From Pseudomonadota bacterium (lineage in GTDB: Bacteria; Pseudomonadota; Gammaproteobacteria; Burkholderiales; Burkholderiaceae_B), in NCBI GenBank assembly GCA_023440825.1, contig JAEXRL010000009.1, positions 186,001-250,000 on the forward strand: a stretch of DNA of 64,000 nucleotides, written 5' to 3'. Position numbers and translations under genes: made by a program. The notes beneath the pieces are model-generated. The model ran no database searches. It was not told the DNA's origin and saw only the letters and a list, made by a program, of their open reading frames with translations. Position 1 is the stretch's first letter; each line of letters starts with the position of its first letter. Of the stretch, positions 52,518-61,739 are shown in pieces.

Positions 52518-52816
52518 TTTTGTCTCCTAGGAGTGAAATACATTTTTGGTATGCGTTGAAATGGCTTAGGGGGTAGCCAATATTCTGCGGTTCTTTTTTA
52601 TGCAATATAGAACGAGAATCCTTAACGCAATACGCGACTTTGGTTGTAGGAGTATGGGTATCAGGAATGGTTTGTCTTGAAGAATTGCTTCTTGCATACT
52701 CCTATTTTTAGTATTATCGTAATACAATACGACTTTTGATTTATGTTCCTCCACTGCAGTTCTACTGCACTGAGAAAACGGAACAAATACGCAGTGCCAC
52801 AACAGGAGAAAAGGAA

Positions 52817-53677
52817 GTGGAGAAAATTGCATTTATCGGTTTGGGGATGATGGGTTGGCCTATGGCAAAGCGCTTGCATCAAGCGGGTTATCCTCTGTTA
52901 CTGGCTGATGCCAGGCAAGATGTTGTAGATCGTTTTGTTCAAGAGCACCCGGGTGCAGGCGCCGTAACGAATCCAGAAGCGTATAAAGATTGCACCGTAT
53001 TTATTACGATGCTGCCCAACTCCGACATTGTTGATGCGGTAGTAGCGCAGATCTTGCCTTTCATCAGTCCGGGCAGTTGCCTAATTGAAATGAGTTCGGC
53101 GGATCCGACACAGACACGAGCTCTCGCTGAGCGCTTAGCCAAGAAGCAGGTGAACTTAATTGACGCTCCGGTTTCAGGCGGTGTGAAAAAGGCGATGGAT
53201 GGTCAGTTATCCATCATGGTGGGCGGTGAGCCAGAGCCTTTGAAAAAGGCCCAAGCTATATTAAAGACGATGGGAAAGTCGGTGATGCATGTAGGGGGAG
53301 TGGGAGCAGGGCATGCCTTAAAGGCTTTGAATAATTATGTATCTGCTGCAGCGCTAATCGCAACGGCCGAGGCGGTTAAGGTGGGGGCTGCTTTTGGTAT
53401 TGAGCCAAGTGTCGTGGTTGATGTGCTGAATGTGTCGACAGGGAAAAATAATACGACAGAAAATAAAGCGCATCAGTTCATGCTAAATGAAGCGTTTAAT
53501 TCAGGATTTTCTTTGGCCTTACAGGCTAAAGATGTGGCAATAGCCGAGTCCTTGGCGCGCAATATGGGATTTTCTATGAGTATGGCACAGTGCACTCGTC
53601 AGATCACGACCGAGGCCTCGCAAGCACTAGGGCCTACAGCAGACCATACCGAGTTGTTCCGGTATTTAGGGGCGTAG
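52817..53677 (+). CDS. 3-hydroxyisobutyrate dehydrogenase-family NAD(P)-dependent oxidoreductase
   Basis: A 286-residue beta-hydroxyacid dehydrogenase. The Rossmann motif is FIGLGMMGWPMAKRL at the N-terminus, the substrate motif DAPVSGGVKKAMDGQLSIMVGG is intact and the catalytic Lys lies in HALKALNNYVSAA. The start is GTG at 52817, eight bases after AGGAG. It is convergent with a GntR gene and lies next to a cluster that contains a paralogue at 62165. Related enzymes act on 3-hydroxyisobutyrate, tartronate semialdehyde or similar acids. Confidence 0.9.
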   Translation: MEKIAFIGLGMMGWPMAKRLHQAGYPLLLADARQDVVDRFVQEHPGAGAVTNPEAYKDCTVFITMLPNSDIVDAVVAQILPFISPGSCLIEMSSADPTQTRALAERLAKKQVNLIDAPVSGGVKKAMDGQLSIMVGGEPEPLKKAQAILKTMGKSVMHVGGVGAGHALKALNNYVSAAALIATAEAVKVGAAFGIEPSVVVDVLNVSTGKNNTTENKAHQFMLNEAFNSGFSLALQAKDVAIAESLARNMGFSMSMAQCTRQITTEASQALGPTADHTELFRYLGA

Positions 53678-53706
53678 CCGGATCAGCTCTGGATATACCT
53701 GGGCAT

Positions 53707-53739
53707 GCCTTGCCAGCCAGTTGGTTTGGCTAGCAAGGC
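53707..53739. terminator. Bidirectional hairpin between convergent dehydrogenase and GntR genes
   Basis: GCCTTGC/GCAAGGC plus inner AGCCA/TGGCT arms, with one mismatch, form a stem of 12 pairs centred between the two stop codons. No U-tract. Confidence 0.55.
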
Positions 53740-53749
53740 CTTATGGCAC

Positions 53750-54451
53750 TTAGTCAGACTCTTGTTCAGGGGTTGCGGTGAGAGTTTGCAAAGCAGAGTG
53801 AGCCGCATTACGTACGTGCAAGCTACCTGCCGCGCGGGCAGCTACAGCATCTTTGGCTTCAAGATGCTTAATAAGGTTAGCCAGCTCGTCCAGACTTTTT
53901 TGGGTTCGGCCAGGTACTTGCATAGACGTCGAGCGCAGCAACATGACACGGGAGTTTAATAAATGCAGTGTGTTGCTAAGGGCCTCGCTGCCTGTGCCGT
54001 CCATGAGTTGCTGATAGAAAAAATTTTTGGCCGTCAGTTTCTCTAAAGGCGTGCCGGAAATTTGTCGCTTAAGGTCTTGAAATGCCACTTTAAGCGCCTT
54101 GAGTTGCTCTTTTGTGGCGCGTTCGGCAAACAGCTGGCAAGCCAGCCCTTCAAGTTCTTCTCGAACTAAGTAAATGTCTTGTGCTTGTTCCACTGTTAGA
54201 CGACAGACTACAGGGCCGCGATAAGGGATGACTTGAATTAGTCCTTCGGATTCCAACTGACGTAGAGCTTCGCGCACCAAAGTTCGACTTACGCCCGTCA
54301 TTTCGCATAACTCCCGTTCAGGTAAGCGCTGACCAGGATGAAAGTGCCCAGTAAGAATGGCGTTACGGATGCTTTCAGTCACGCTGTGCCTGAGAACGGA
54401 TGCTGAACGTTGAACCTTGAAGTTGGTGGTGTTGTTAGTAGGAGCATTCAT
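53750..54451 (-). CDS. FCD-domain GntR transcriptional regulator
   Basis: A 233-residue regulator with the GntR winged helix (LRHSVTESIRNAILTGHFHPGQRLPERELCEMTGVSRTLVREALRQLESEG, about residues 20-70) and a helical FCD domain. It is divergent from the SDR gene that heads the large rightward cluster, with a 294-base A/T-rich region between them, and is its likely repressor. I found no convincing operator there. Confidence 0.92.
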   Translation of the reverse strand: MNAPTNNTTNFKVQRSASVLRHSVTESIRNAILTGHFHPGQRLPERELCEMTGVSRTLVREALRQLESEGLIQVIPYRGPVVCRLTVEQAQDIYLVREELEGLACQLFAERATKEQLKALKVAFQDLKRQISGTPLEKLTAKNFFYQQLMDGTGSEALSNTLHLLNSRVMLLRSTSMQVPGRTQKSLDELANLIKHLEAKDAVAARAAGSLHVRNAAHSALQTLTATPEQESD

Positions 54452-54745
54452 AGTGTGTTCGTTTCCGAAGAGGCAGGCTGTTAAGGAATACGGTCAAAGT
54501 CTGAACCTAAGTATCCGTTTAATCAGCCTTATTGGAGTCAACACATTGTAGCCAGCAACTGATGATTAATGCCATTGGCCATCAAGTAGGGGTTTTTCTG
54601 TTGAATTAACTTGCACTCAAGACTCAAAAAACGGATAATTCAATCATACAATAATTTAATAATATGTTTTCTGTAGGTATGAAACTCGTAGGCTAAAGCG
54701 CTGCCTCGTTGAGCAGTACTACAAATAATGAGGAAGGAGACAGGG

Positions 54746-55489
54746 ATGGCTAGATTGGCAGGTAAAGTTGCACTGGTAACAGGAGCGGCAGGTGGGCTGG
54801 GGCGAGCGATTGCACAGGCTTTTGCACGGGAGGGGGCGAAGGTAGGCATGCTCGATAATAACGAGCAGCTATTGCAAGAGGCCGTCGCACAAACCCCAGG
54901 AGCGCGTGCCTTACTGTGTGATATCACCGATAGGTTGGCCGTGAAGGCGCAGGTGGATGCCTGGGCCGCCGACATGGGACGTATAGATATTGTGGTCAAT
55001 AATGCCGCCTATTTTTACTACGCTCCTTTAGTAGAGATGCCAGAAGAGCAGATTGAGAGAATGTTGGACGTGGGTCTAAAAGGTACTTTTTGGACGCTAC
55101 AGGCCGTTAGCCCATACATGAAAGAGCGCAAAGAGGGCGCAGTAATTAACCTCTCGTCCGTTGCCGTGTCAGTAGCGATCAAAAATGCTGCTGTATATAG
55201 CTCGATTAAAGGAGCTTTGGATACCTTGACGCGTCAGCAGGCGGTAGAGTTGGCAGAGTATGGGATCCGAGTAAATGCCATAGCACCAGGGCCGGTGAAA
55301 ACGCCAGGAGCAGGTTCTGTTATCAGTGAGCAAGGATGGGAAGAGCGGCGCTTGCGTACGCCTCTGAAACGTTTGAGCAGTACGGATGAAGTGGCCCAAG
55401 CAGCGGTGTTTTTGGCCTCTGATGGCGCTGCTTCCATTAATGGCGTGACCCTGAAAATTGATGCGGGTTTGACTGTCGTTGGTTATTGA
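54746..55489 (+). CDS. SDR-family NAD(P)-dependent oxidoreductase
   Basis: A 247-residue short-chain dehydrogenase. The cofactor motif TGAAGGLGRAIA, NNAAYFYYAPL, the catalytic Ser in INLSSVAVS and the Tyr-x3-Lys in YSSIKGALD are all present. GGAGACAGGG precedes the ATG at 54746, and the longer frame to 54728 overlaps that site. It heads the rightward cluster of MmgE/PrpD, Liv transporter and later genes, so it probably oxidises an alcohol intermediate of that pathway. Confidence 0.92.
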   Translation: MARLAGKVALVTGAAGGLGRAIAQAFAREGAKVGMLDNNEQLLQEAVAQTPGARALLCDITDRLAVKAQVDAWAADMGRIDIVVNNAAYFYYAPLVEMPEEQIERMLDVGLKGTFWTLQAVSPYMKERKEGAVINLSSVAVSVAIKNAAVYSSIKGALDTLTRQQAVELAEYGIRVNAIAPGPVKTPGAGSVISEQGWEERRLRTPLKRLSSTDEVAQAAVFLASDGAASINGVTLKIDAGLTVVGY

Positions 55490-55502
55490 GTGAGCCCAAG
55501 AC

Positions 55503-56888
55503 ATGAAAAGTCGGATGAACGCTGAAATAAGCTCGGGTTTACTGATGCCGCTTGCGCAGCAGATCGTGGACGCCAGATTTGAAAATTTTTCTTCTGCTGC
55601 ACAGCATTATGCAAGCGTGTGCTTATTGGATTTCTTGTCGTGTGCGTTCGCAGCTGTGCCTCAGTCCTGGAGTGAGCAGGCCAGATCTATAGCTCGCTCA
55701 ACCCCTCAGGGAGCGCAGATTATCGGTGCTAAGGGTGAGTATGACTTAGCCGATGCTATGTTTGCCAATGCTGTGGCGGGGCATGGTTTGGTGCGTGAAG
55801 ACATGCATGTGGGCAGCGTCACGCATTTAGGCGTAGTGGTTTGGCCCATGGTCCTTGCCTTGGGCTCTCAGTTCCCCATCAGTGGTAAACAGGCTCTCGA
55901 GGCAGCCATAGCAGGCTATGAAGTAGGGGCTTGCTTAGGTAGGCACTGTATTAGCTCAGCGACTGCACGTATTTTCAGGCCTACAGGTCTATTAGGACCT
56001 ATGGCTGCTGTGGCAACAGGGGCAAAGCTGCTTAATTTGTCCGTTGAGCAAACGGTGACGGCTTTGGCATTAGCGGCGAACTGTGCAGGCGGCCTGAATC
56101 AGTGGGGTCATACGGGGGGAGATGAAATGTATTTTCACCCCGGGTTTGCGTTACGAAATGCATGGCAGTGCTTAATGCTGGCGCGTGCCGGTGCTCATGC
56201 CTCAGGTTCCGTGCTTGAAGGCGATTCGGGATTTTTCCACGCGTACGCCAAGCAGACTGCACCCACGTCTTTAAGCTTGTTTAAACAAGCAGGGCAAGAG
56301 GAAATACTGCAGGTTTTCCATAAGGTCGTACCCGCTTGTAATTTTGCTCAAACGCCTTGCCAGGCAGCGTTGCAGGCATTGCGTAAGGCGCCCGGAAATA
56401 GTGCGTCTATCCGTGCCGTACGTGTGGCGGTAACGGCGGCGGCCGCGGCTTACCCGGGTTGCTCTGTTAAAGGGCCGTTCTTGCGTACCTTGCAAGCCAA
56501 AATGAGCATTTATTTTGGGGTGGCTGCCACCTTGGCTCATGGCTGTATCGAGCAAAGTATCTATGAGCAGCTGGATCACCCTGAAATTCTCCGCCTGATC
56601 GATGTGATGCAGATCGATGAGGACCCAGCTTTTACGGCTGCTTACCCAGCTCGTCAGGGTGCTCAGGTCACCTTGGTAATGAGTAATGGGCAGACCGTTG
56701 TGGCGCAATTGGATCAGGTACAGGCAGCTGACGAAACACTCATACGTCAACGCTTTCAAACAGCGGCCAGTGCGCAAATAGGCAGCGTGCAAGCACAGCA
56801 GCTGGAGCAGTTCGTAGACGATCTGGAACACAAACAAGAGATGAAGGTACTTGGGAGGCTGGTAGCAAGTGCGCCAGACTCACATTAA
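55503..56888 (+). CDS. MmgE/PrpD family protein
   Basis: A 461-residue member of the 2-methylcitrate dehydratase/cis-aconitate decarboxylase/immune-responsive-gene-1 fold family. Visible segments are the N-terminal FLSCAFAAV helix, AGHGLVREDMHVGSVTHLGVVVWP and RPTGLLGPMAAVATGAKLLNLS. It starts 13 bases after the SDR stop. Family members dehydrate or decarboxylate hydroxy-tricarboxylic acids, but many are of unknown substrate; prpB/prpC genes are absent, so a methylcitrate role is unlikely. Confidence 0.88.
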   Translation: MKSRMNAEISSGLLMPLAQQIVDARFENFSSAAQHYASVCLLDFLSCAFAAVPQSWSEQARSIARSTPQGAQIIGAKGEYDLADAMFANAVAGHGLVREDMHVGSVTHLGVVVWPMVLALGSQFPISGKQALEAAIAGYEVGACLGRHCISSATARIFRPTGLLGPMAAVATGAKLLNLSVEQTVTALALAANCAGGLNQWGHTGGDEMYFHPGFALRNAWQCLMLARAGAHASGSVLEGDSGFFHAYAKQTAPTSLSLFKQAGQEEILQVFHKVVPACNFAQTPCQAALQALRKAPGNSASIRAVRVAVTAAAAAYPGCSVKGPFLRTLQAKMSIYFGVAATLAHGCIEQSIYEQLDHPEILRLIDVMQIDEDPAFTAAYPARQGAQVTLVMSNGQTVVAQLDQVQAADETLIRQRFQTAASAQIGSVQAQQLEQFVDDLEHKQEMKVLGRLVASAPDSH

Positions 56889-56903
56889 TAAAAAGGGGGA
56901 GAT

Positions 56904-57863
56904 ATGACAGAACTACAAATCCACCTAGAGGCATTTCTACAAGCTATTGCTGCGGGTGCACTGGTTGGGGGCCTTTACGGCTTGATGTGTGTTGGACTAG
57001 CGATGATTTTTGGAATTATGCGGGTAATTAACTTTGCCCAAGGTGATTTCATGATGCTAGGGATGTACGTTACCTACTACTTTTTTGTGTTGTTAGTGGG
57101 GTCTTTTGTAGGCAGCAATGTAGGGGCGTATATCGCTATGCTGCTAATGATGCCGGTGATGCTGGGCTTTGGCTATTTTATTCACTGGTCTTTGGTATCC
57201 CGTGTCACGGGCAACCGTAGTGCAAACTTAGATGGCGATGGGCATTATGCACAATTAATTTTAACTTTAGGCATAGCCTTAATTCTACAAAACGGCGCCA
57301 TGATGTTGTTTGGCCCTCAGCTAGAGTCGGTGCGTATTCCTTTGGCCAGTTCGGCATGGGAGATCGGTCCTCTGTGGGGCGATATGGTGAGCGTATTTGT
57401 GAATAAAGGCCGTGTTATTGCAGCCATCATTTCGCTGGTCGCTATCTTCTTGTTAGCCAACCTAGTAAACCGCACTGTTTTAGGTAAGTCCTTGCGAGCC
57501 GCGGCCGATAATCCGGTGGCAGCCTCGTACATGGGAATTGATGTGAACAAGGCGTATCGGGTAGCGTTTGCGGTCGGCACGTGTGTGACCGCCTTGGCGG
57601 GAGGCTTGCTGGCCACTAACTATCCTTTCCATCCTTTTATTGGCCTGGAGTTCGTCATCATCATGTACGCAGGGGTGGTGCTTGGAGGTGTGGGCAGCAT
57701 TATTGGTGCATTTTGGGGTGGCATGATTATTGGCCTGGTTCAACAGGTGTCGGCGTTGGTATTGCCTACCCAGTTGCAGAATGCCGCTATTTTTGTCTTT
57801 TTCTTATTGGTCGTTACTTTGCGTCCGCAGGGTTTGTTTGGCCGTGTGTCGGAGCGTACATAA
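56904..57863 (+). CDS. Branched-chain amino acid-type ABC transporter permease (LivH type)
   Basis: A 319-residue inner-membrane protein with about eight hydrophobic segments and the family start LVGGLYGLMCVGLAMIFGIMRVINFAQGDFMMLG. The stop overlaps the next start (TAATG). GGGGGAG precedes the ATG. Part of a HAAT-type uptake system for an amino acid, amide or carboxylic acid. Confidence 0.94.
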   Translation: MTELQIHLEAFLQAIAAGALVGGLYGLMCVGLAMIFGIMRVINFAQGDFMMLGMYVTYYFFVLLVGSFVGSNVGAYIAMLLMMPVMLGFGYFIHWSLVSRVTGNRSANLDGDGHYAQLILTLGIALILQNGAMMLFGPQLESVRIPLASSAWEIGPLWGDMVSVFVNKGRVIAAIISLVAIFLLANLVNRTVLGKSLRAAADNPVAASYMGIDVNKAYRVAFAVGTCVTALAGGLLATNYPFHPFIGLEFVIIMYAGVVLGGVGSIIGAFWGGMIIGLVQQVSALVLPTQLQNAAIFVFFLLVVTLRPQGLFGRVSERT

Positions 57864-59656
57864 TGAAAACTCTGCCAACCTCAATTCGGATAACTGCCGC
57901 CGCGCTTTTATATTTAGGGCTGTCGTATTGGGTCACTAACTCATATTACCAGTTGATTCTGACACTGGTCTTGGTGTGGGCTTGCTTTGGCTTGTCGTGG
58001 AATATGTTAAGTGGGTATACCGGGCTTGTGTCATTTGGGCACGCCGCTTTTTTCGGCTTGGGTGCCTATGCCACAGTACTGGCTCAAATTCACTGGAATA
58101 TTTCTCCATGGCTCATGATACCCGTGTCGGCAGCGCTAGGTGCCATAGCGGGTCTACTGATTGGCCTACCTACGTTTCGCTTGCGTGGCCATTATTTTGC
58201 CTTGTCTATGCTGGCGTATCCCTTAGCCTTACTTTATGTATTTGAGTGGTTAGGGTATCAGGAATTAACGTTTCCCATGCAAAGAGAAAATGCCGCGTGG
58301 TATATGCAGTTTTCTGATCCTCGCCTTTACACCTTGGTGGCCATGGGCTTGCTCTTGGTCTTTGTACACATTACTCGACGTATAGAGAAAACTCGTTTTG
58401 GAATGGCACTTATTGCTATCAAGCAAAACGAAGCCGCGGCCGAGGCAGCCGGAATTGATACGATGCGCTGGAAGTTGCGTGCGATTGCTCTGAGCGGAGC
58501 CATAGCCGGAGCAACTGGGGCTTTTTATTCCGTGGTATTGCTTGTGGTGACTCCTATATCGGTATTCGGCATGTTGGTGTCTGCACAGGCTTTGACAGTG
58601 TCTATGTTTGGCGGAGTAGGCACAGTGTGGGGCCCCATTATTGGTGCCGCCATTTTGGTGCCATTGGGAGAAATACTGCACGCAGAGCTGGGCGCCAGTT
58701 ATCCAGGAATTCAGGGCGTTATTTTGGGAATTGCCATTGTGATGGTGATTTTATTGGCACCCGAAGGTATTTTTTGGAAAGCGCGTGACTTTTTGCGTCA
58801 ACGCAGGCAGCAAATCACTCCGTCCTCCATGGATGTTCAGCAAGAAATAGGTGAACAGATAAGGGACTTTGTAGAGCAACAATCTGAGCTTGTATCTCGC
58901 GAGTCTCGAGTGATTTCCGAGGATGAGGTAATTTTACAAGTAGAGGGTTTGTCGCACAGCTTTGGTGGATTGAAAGCTGTACAAGACGTGAGCTTTAGCG
59001 TACGCAAAGGGATGATTCTGGGCATTATTGGTCCCAATGGAGCCGGGAAAACGACTCTGTTTAATTTGCTCAATGGCTTTATTAAGCCGCAACAGGGCCG
59101 TGTGCTGGTGAAAGGTACGGATTTGGCGGGGCGTAAGCCACATGTGCTGTGTGCAGCAGGCGTGGGTCGGACATTTCAGATCATGCGACCGTTTATGCGT
59201 TTGAGTGTATTGCAGAACGTGAAGGTGGGTGCCTATATCCGGGCACAGGATGAGGAGCAGGCCGATGAGTTCGCCCGACAAGCGCTGACACGAGTGGGTT
59301 TGCTGGACAGCCAGGACAAAATTGCATCGCTCCTCACGACCAGAGAGCTGCGTCTGATGGAGTTAGCACGTGCCGTCGCAGGGCAACCCGATGTGTTGTT
59401 ATTGGATGAAACCCTTGCTGGTCTGGGCCATGGCGAGGTGGAGGATGTCGTTCAGGCCATCCAGAACCTTTCTGAGCAGGGAATCACCATCGTCATTATT
59501 GAGCACACTATGCAGGCCATGGTGAAGCTGGTGGATGAGTTCTTGGTGCTCGATCATGGACAGGTGTTAGTCAGTGGTACTCCAGAGTCAGTAACGCGAG
59601 ACAAACGCGTTGTGGAAGCGTACCTAGGTAAAAAGTGGAGTGCGAATCATGCTTGA
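57863..59656 (+). CDS. Fused LivM-type permease and LivG-type ATPase
   Basis: A 597-residue fusion. Residues 1 to about 320 are a LivM permease (SWNMLSGYTGLVSFGHAAFFGLGAY); a charged linker leads to an ATPase domain from about 352. Walker A is GPNGAGKT and Walker B is LLLDETLAGLGHGEVEDV. The ABC signature is degenerate: instead of LSxGQ it reads LTTRELRLMELARAVAG. The start at 57863 overlaps the LivH stop; the longer frame to 57713 overlaps LivH coding sequence. It overlaps livF by eight bases. Confidence 0.92.
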   Translation: MKTLPTSIRITAAALLYLGLSYWVTNSYYQLILTLVLVWACFGLSWNMLSGYTGLVSFGHAAFFGLGAYATVLAQIHWNISPWLMIPVSAALGAIAGLLIGLPTFRLRGHYFALSMLAYPLALLYVFEWLGYQELTFPMQRENAAWYMQFSDPRLYTLVAMGLLLVFVHITRRIEKTRFGMALIAIKQNEAAAEAAGIDTMRWKLRAIALSGAIAGATGAFYSVVLLVVTPISVFGMLVSAQALTVSMFGGVGTVWGPIIGAAILVPLGEILHAELGASYPGIQGVILGIAIVMVILLAPEGIFWKARDFLRQRRQQITPSSMDVQQEIGEQIRDFVEQQSELVSRESRVISEDEVILQVEGLSHSFGGLKAVQDVSFSVRKGMILGIIGPNGAGKTTLFNLLNGFIKPQQGRVLVKGTDLAGRKPHVLCAAGVGRTFQIMRPFMRLSVLQNVKVGAYIRAQDEEQADEFARQALTRVGLLDSQDKIASLLTTRELRLMELARAVAGQPDVLLLDETLAGLGHGEVEDVVQAIQNLSEQGITIVIIEHTMQAMVKLVDEFLVLDHGQVLVSGTPESVTRDKRVVEAYLGKKWSANHA

Positions 59657-60356
59657 AATACAAGGACTAACAACGGGCTATTCAGCTATTCCGGTCTTGA
59701 AGGATGTCTCGATCTCGGTGAAGGAAGGGCATTTTGTGTCGATTGTTGGGCCGAACGGAGCAGGTAAAAGCACCTTGTTCAAAACGATATCAGGTGTATT
59801 GGGTGTGACGGCTGGGCGTGTCTTATTCGATGGTAATGACCTCTCTCAAGTGCCCAGTGCTCAGCGGCCTCATCTTGGCATAGCCCACGTTCCAGAAGGA
59901 CGGCAGGTGTTTAGTTCGATGACGGTGTTGGAGAACCTGGAAATGGGCGCCTACACATCCATGGGTCGTAAGCACTGGAAGCGTAATCAAGAGCAAATCT
60001 ACGAGTGGTTTCCTGTTCTTAAAGAACGCGAAAAACAGTTGGCAGGTACCTTATCGGGAGGCCAGCAGCAGATGTTAGCGATTGGGCGTGGACTGGCCTC
60101 CGCTCCTCGATTATTGATGCTTGATGAACCCTCCATGGGTTTGTCTCCAGCGATTGCCGATTTTATTTTCGAACGGTTAATTGAAATACGAAAAGAGTCC
60201 GACTTAACTATTTTGCTGGTTGAACAGCGAGTGGCTGAGGCACTGCAGTATGCCGATCAAGGGTATGTGTTGGAGACGGGCAGGATTGTGCTGGAGGGAA
60301 CGGGCCAGGAATTACAGGCTGATGATCGTATCCGGCAAGCTTATTTGGGTATGTAA
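59649..60356 (+). CDS. Branched-chain amino acid-type ABC transporter ATPase (LivF type)
   Basis: A 235-residue ATPase with Walker A GPNGAGKS, signature LSGGQQQMLAIGRGLAS and Walker B LLMLDEPSMGLSP. The ATG at 59649 is eight bases after GGAG and gives the usual LivF length; an in-frame GTG at 59640 is the last base of that site. It overlaps the fused LivM-LivG gene by eight bases. Confidence 0.94.
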   Translation: MLEIQGLTTGYSAIPVLKDVSISVKEGHFVSIVGPNGAGKSTLFKTISGVLGVTAGRVLFDGNDLSQVPSAQRPHLGIAHVPEGRQVFSSMTVLENLEMGAYTSMGRKHWKRNQEQIYEWFPVLKEREKQLAGTLSGGQQQMLAIGRGLASAPRLLMLDEPSMGLSPAIADFIFERLIEIRKESDLTILLVEQRVAEALQYADQGYVLETGRIVLEGTGQELQADDRIRQAYLGM

Positions 60357-60393
60357 ACAAACACATGGTCTAACCATGATAAAGGAGACAGGA

Positions 60394-61620
60394 ATGAACA
60401 CATCCATAACAAGGATATTACGCAAGGTGGGCTTGGCTTTACCACTGTCATTAGCGCTAACCCCTTATGGTGCTCAAGCGCAAAACCCAGAGACGGTCAG
60501 TGTGGGCTTGATTGCTCCTATGTCTGGGGTGTATGCGCGTTATGGGCAGGTAATGCGCATGGGTGCAGAAATGGGAGTGAAAGATATTAACGAGCAAGGT
60601 GGTATCCAGTCTTTGGGTGGTGCCAAAATGAAACTGGTGGTCGTGGACTCCGGAGACAGTACAGAAAAGTCCAAGAGCGCGGCACAGCGCATGGTGGCTG
60701 AATACCCAGACTTGGTCGCTGGCACGGGAGCGTATTTAAGCTCGTTTACCCTGGCGGTCACTGAGGTCACAGAGCGCGCCAAATTACCCATGTTGACCTT
60801 GTCTTATTCAGATCAGATAACGAATCGGGGCTTCGAGTACATTTTTCAGACTTCAGCGCCTGCTGGAAAACAAGCTGAGATCGCTATTCCTATGATTTTA
60901 GACTTGGCTGAGAAGGCTTCAGGCAAGCGACCAAAAACAGTGGCCATTATTACTGATAATACGGCGGCCTCCCTGTCTACGGTTAAAGCCCTAAAAGAGG
61001 GGCTGTTGGAAAAAAATGGTCTGGAGCTAGTAGTTGACGAAACGTTTACCCCTCCTTTGGCTGATGCCTCTTCTTTGATTCAGAAGGTGCGCTCGCGCCG
61101 CCCAGAGCTGGTCTTTTTCCTGCCTACGGTGATTTCAGATTCCAAGTTGATTTTGGAAAAAATGAATGAAACCAATGTCAAAGTGCCAGTCGTGTCATTT
61201 GGTATTGCCATCGCAGAGCCTGAAGTGTTGAAAACAGTTAGCCCTGAGCTGTTGAATGGGGTGATGTCAGCCGTGGGTAACTGGGGGGCAAAGGGCCAGG
61301 AGCAACTGATAGAACGTATGAAAACCGAGTATCAGGAGCCCTGGATGACACAAAACGCGATTTCTACATACGGTGATATGTGGATTTTGAAAAGCGCTTT
61401 GGAAGCGGCAGGTAAGGTGGATCGAGCCGCGGTGGCTCAGGCTATGCACGAGCTCAATGAAGGACCTTCGCCTTACTTCCCAGGCGGGGTACTGAAATTT
61501 GATAAGGCGGGACATCGTGAGGGAGCCACCTTAACGGTGATTCAGTGGCAAGACGGAGTGCCCGTTACGGTATTCCCAGAGGAGCAGGCGGTCGCCGACG
61601 CTATTTGGCCTAATAAATAG
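60394..61620 (+). CDS. ABC transporter substrate-binding protein (LivJ/amide-binding type)
   Basis: A 408-residue periplasmic receptor with a Sec signal peptide (TRILRKVGLALPLSLALTPYGAQAQ). The mature start VSVGLIAPMSGVYARYGQVMRMGAEMGVKDINEQGG and the SAAQRMVAE segment fit the type 1 Leu/Ile/Val family. AAAGGAGACAGG precedes the ATG at 60394; the longer frame to 60220 lies inside livF. A nested hairpin follows. Its position in the cluster suggests it captures the pathway substrate. Confidence 0.93.
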   Translation: MNTSITRILRKVGLALPLSLALTPYGAQAQNPETVSVGLIAPMSGVYARYGQVMRMGAEMGVKDINEQGGIQSLGGAKMKLVVVDSGDSTEKSKSAAQRMVAEYPDLVAGTGAYLSSFTLAVTEVTERAKLPMLTLSYSDQITNRGFEYIFQTSAPAGKQAEIAIPMILDLAEKASGKRPKTVAIITDNTAASLSTVKALKEGLLEKNGLELVVDETFTPPLADASSLIQKVRSRRPELVFFLPTVISDSKLILEKMNETNVKVPVVSFGIAIAEPEVLKTVSPELLNGVMSAVGNWGAKGQEQLIERMKTEYQEPWMTQNAISTYGDMWILKSALEAAGKVDRAAVAQAMHELNEGPSPYFPGGVLKFDKAGHREGATLTVIQWQDGVPVTVFPEEQAVADAIWPNK

Positions 61621-61636
61621 GGTTTGTACACGTTCC

Positions 61637-61700
61637 AAAAGCCCCGGGATCGCTGTCACCGTCCAGTCAGGGACGGATAGGGATAGATTTAGGGGCTTTT
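61637..61700 (+). other. Nested hairpin after the binding-protein gene
   Basis: Outer arms AAAAGCCCC (61637-61645) and GGGGCTTTT (61692-61700) enclose an inner hairpin CCGTCC/GGACGG (61659-61676). It lies 16 bases after the stop, in the gap before the carboxymuconolactone-decarboxylase-like gene. It may limit read-through or protect the binding-protein mRNA. Confidence 0.55.
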
Positions 61701-61739
61701 AGGGAGCGCTTGTTGTTCGTTTGAATATAGGAGTAGGCA

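Noticed and set aside
54640..54999. Minus-strand frame of 119 codons across the SDR gene start
   Set aside because: It overlaps the SDR cofactor-binding region on the other strand and has low-complexity Ala/Ser composition.
58837..59281. Minus-strand frames inside the LivM-LivG fusion
   Set aside because: They run antisense to clear Walker A and membrane-segment coding sequence.
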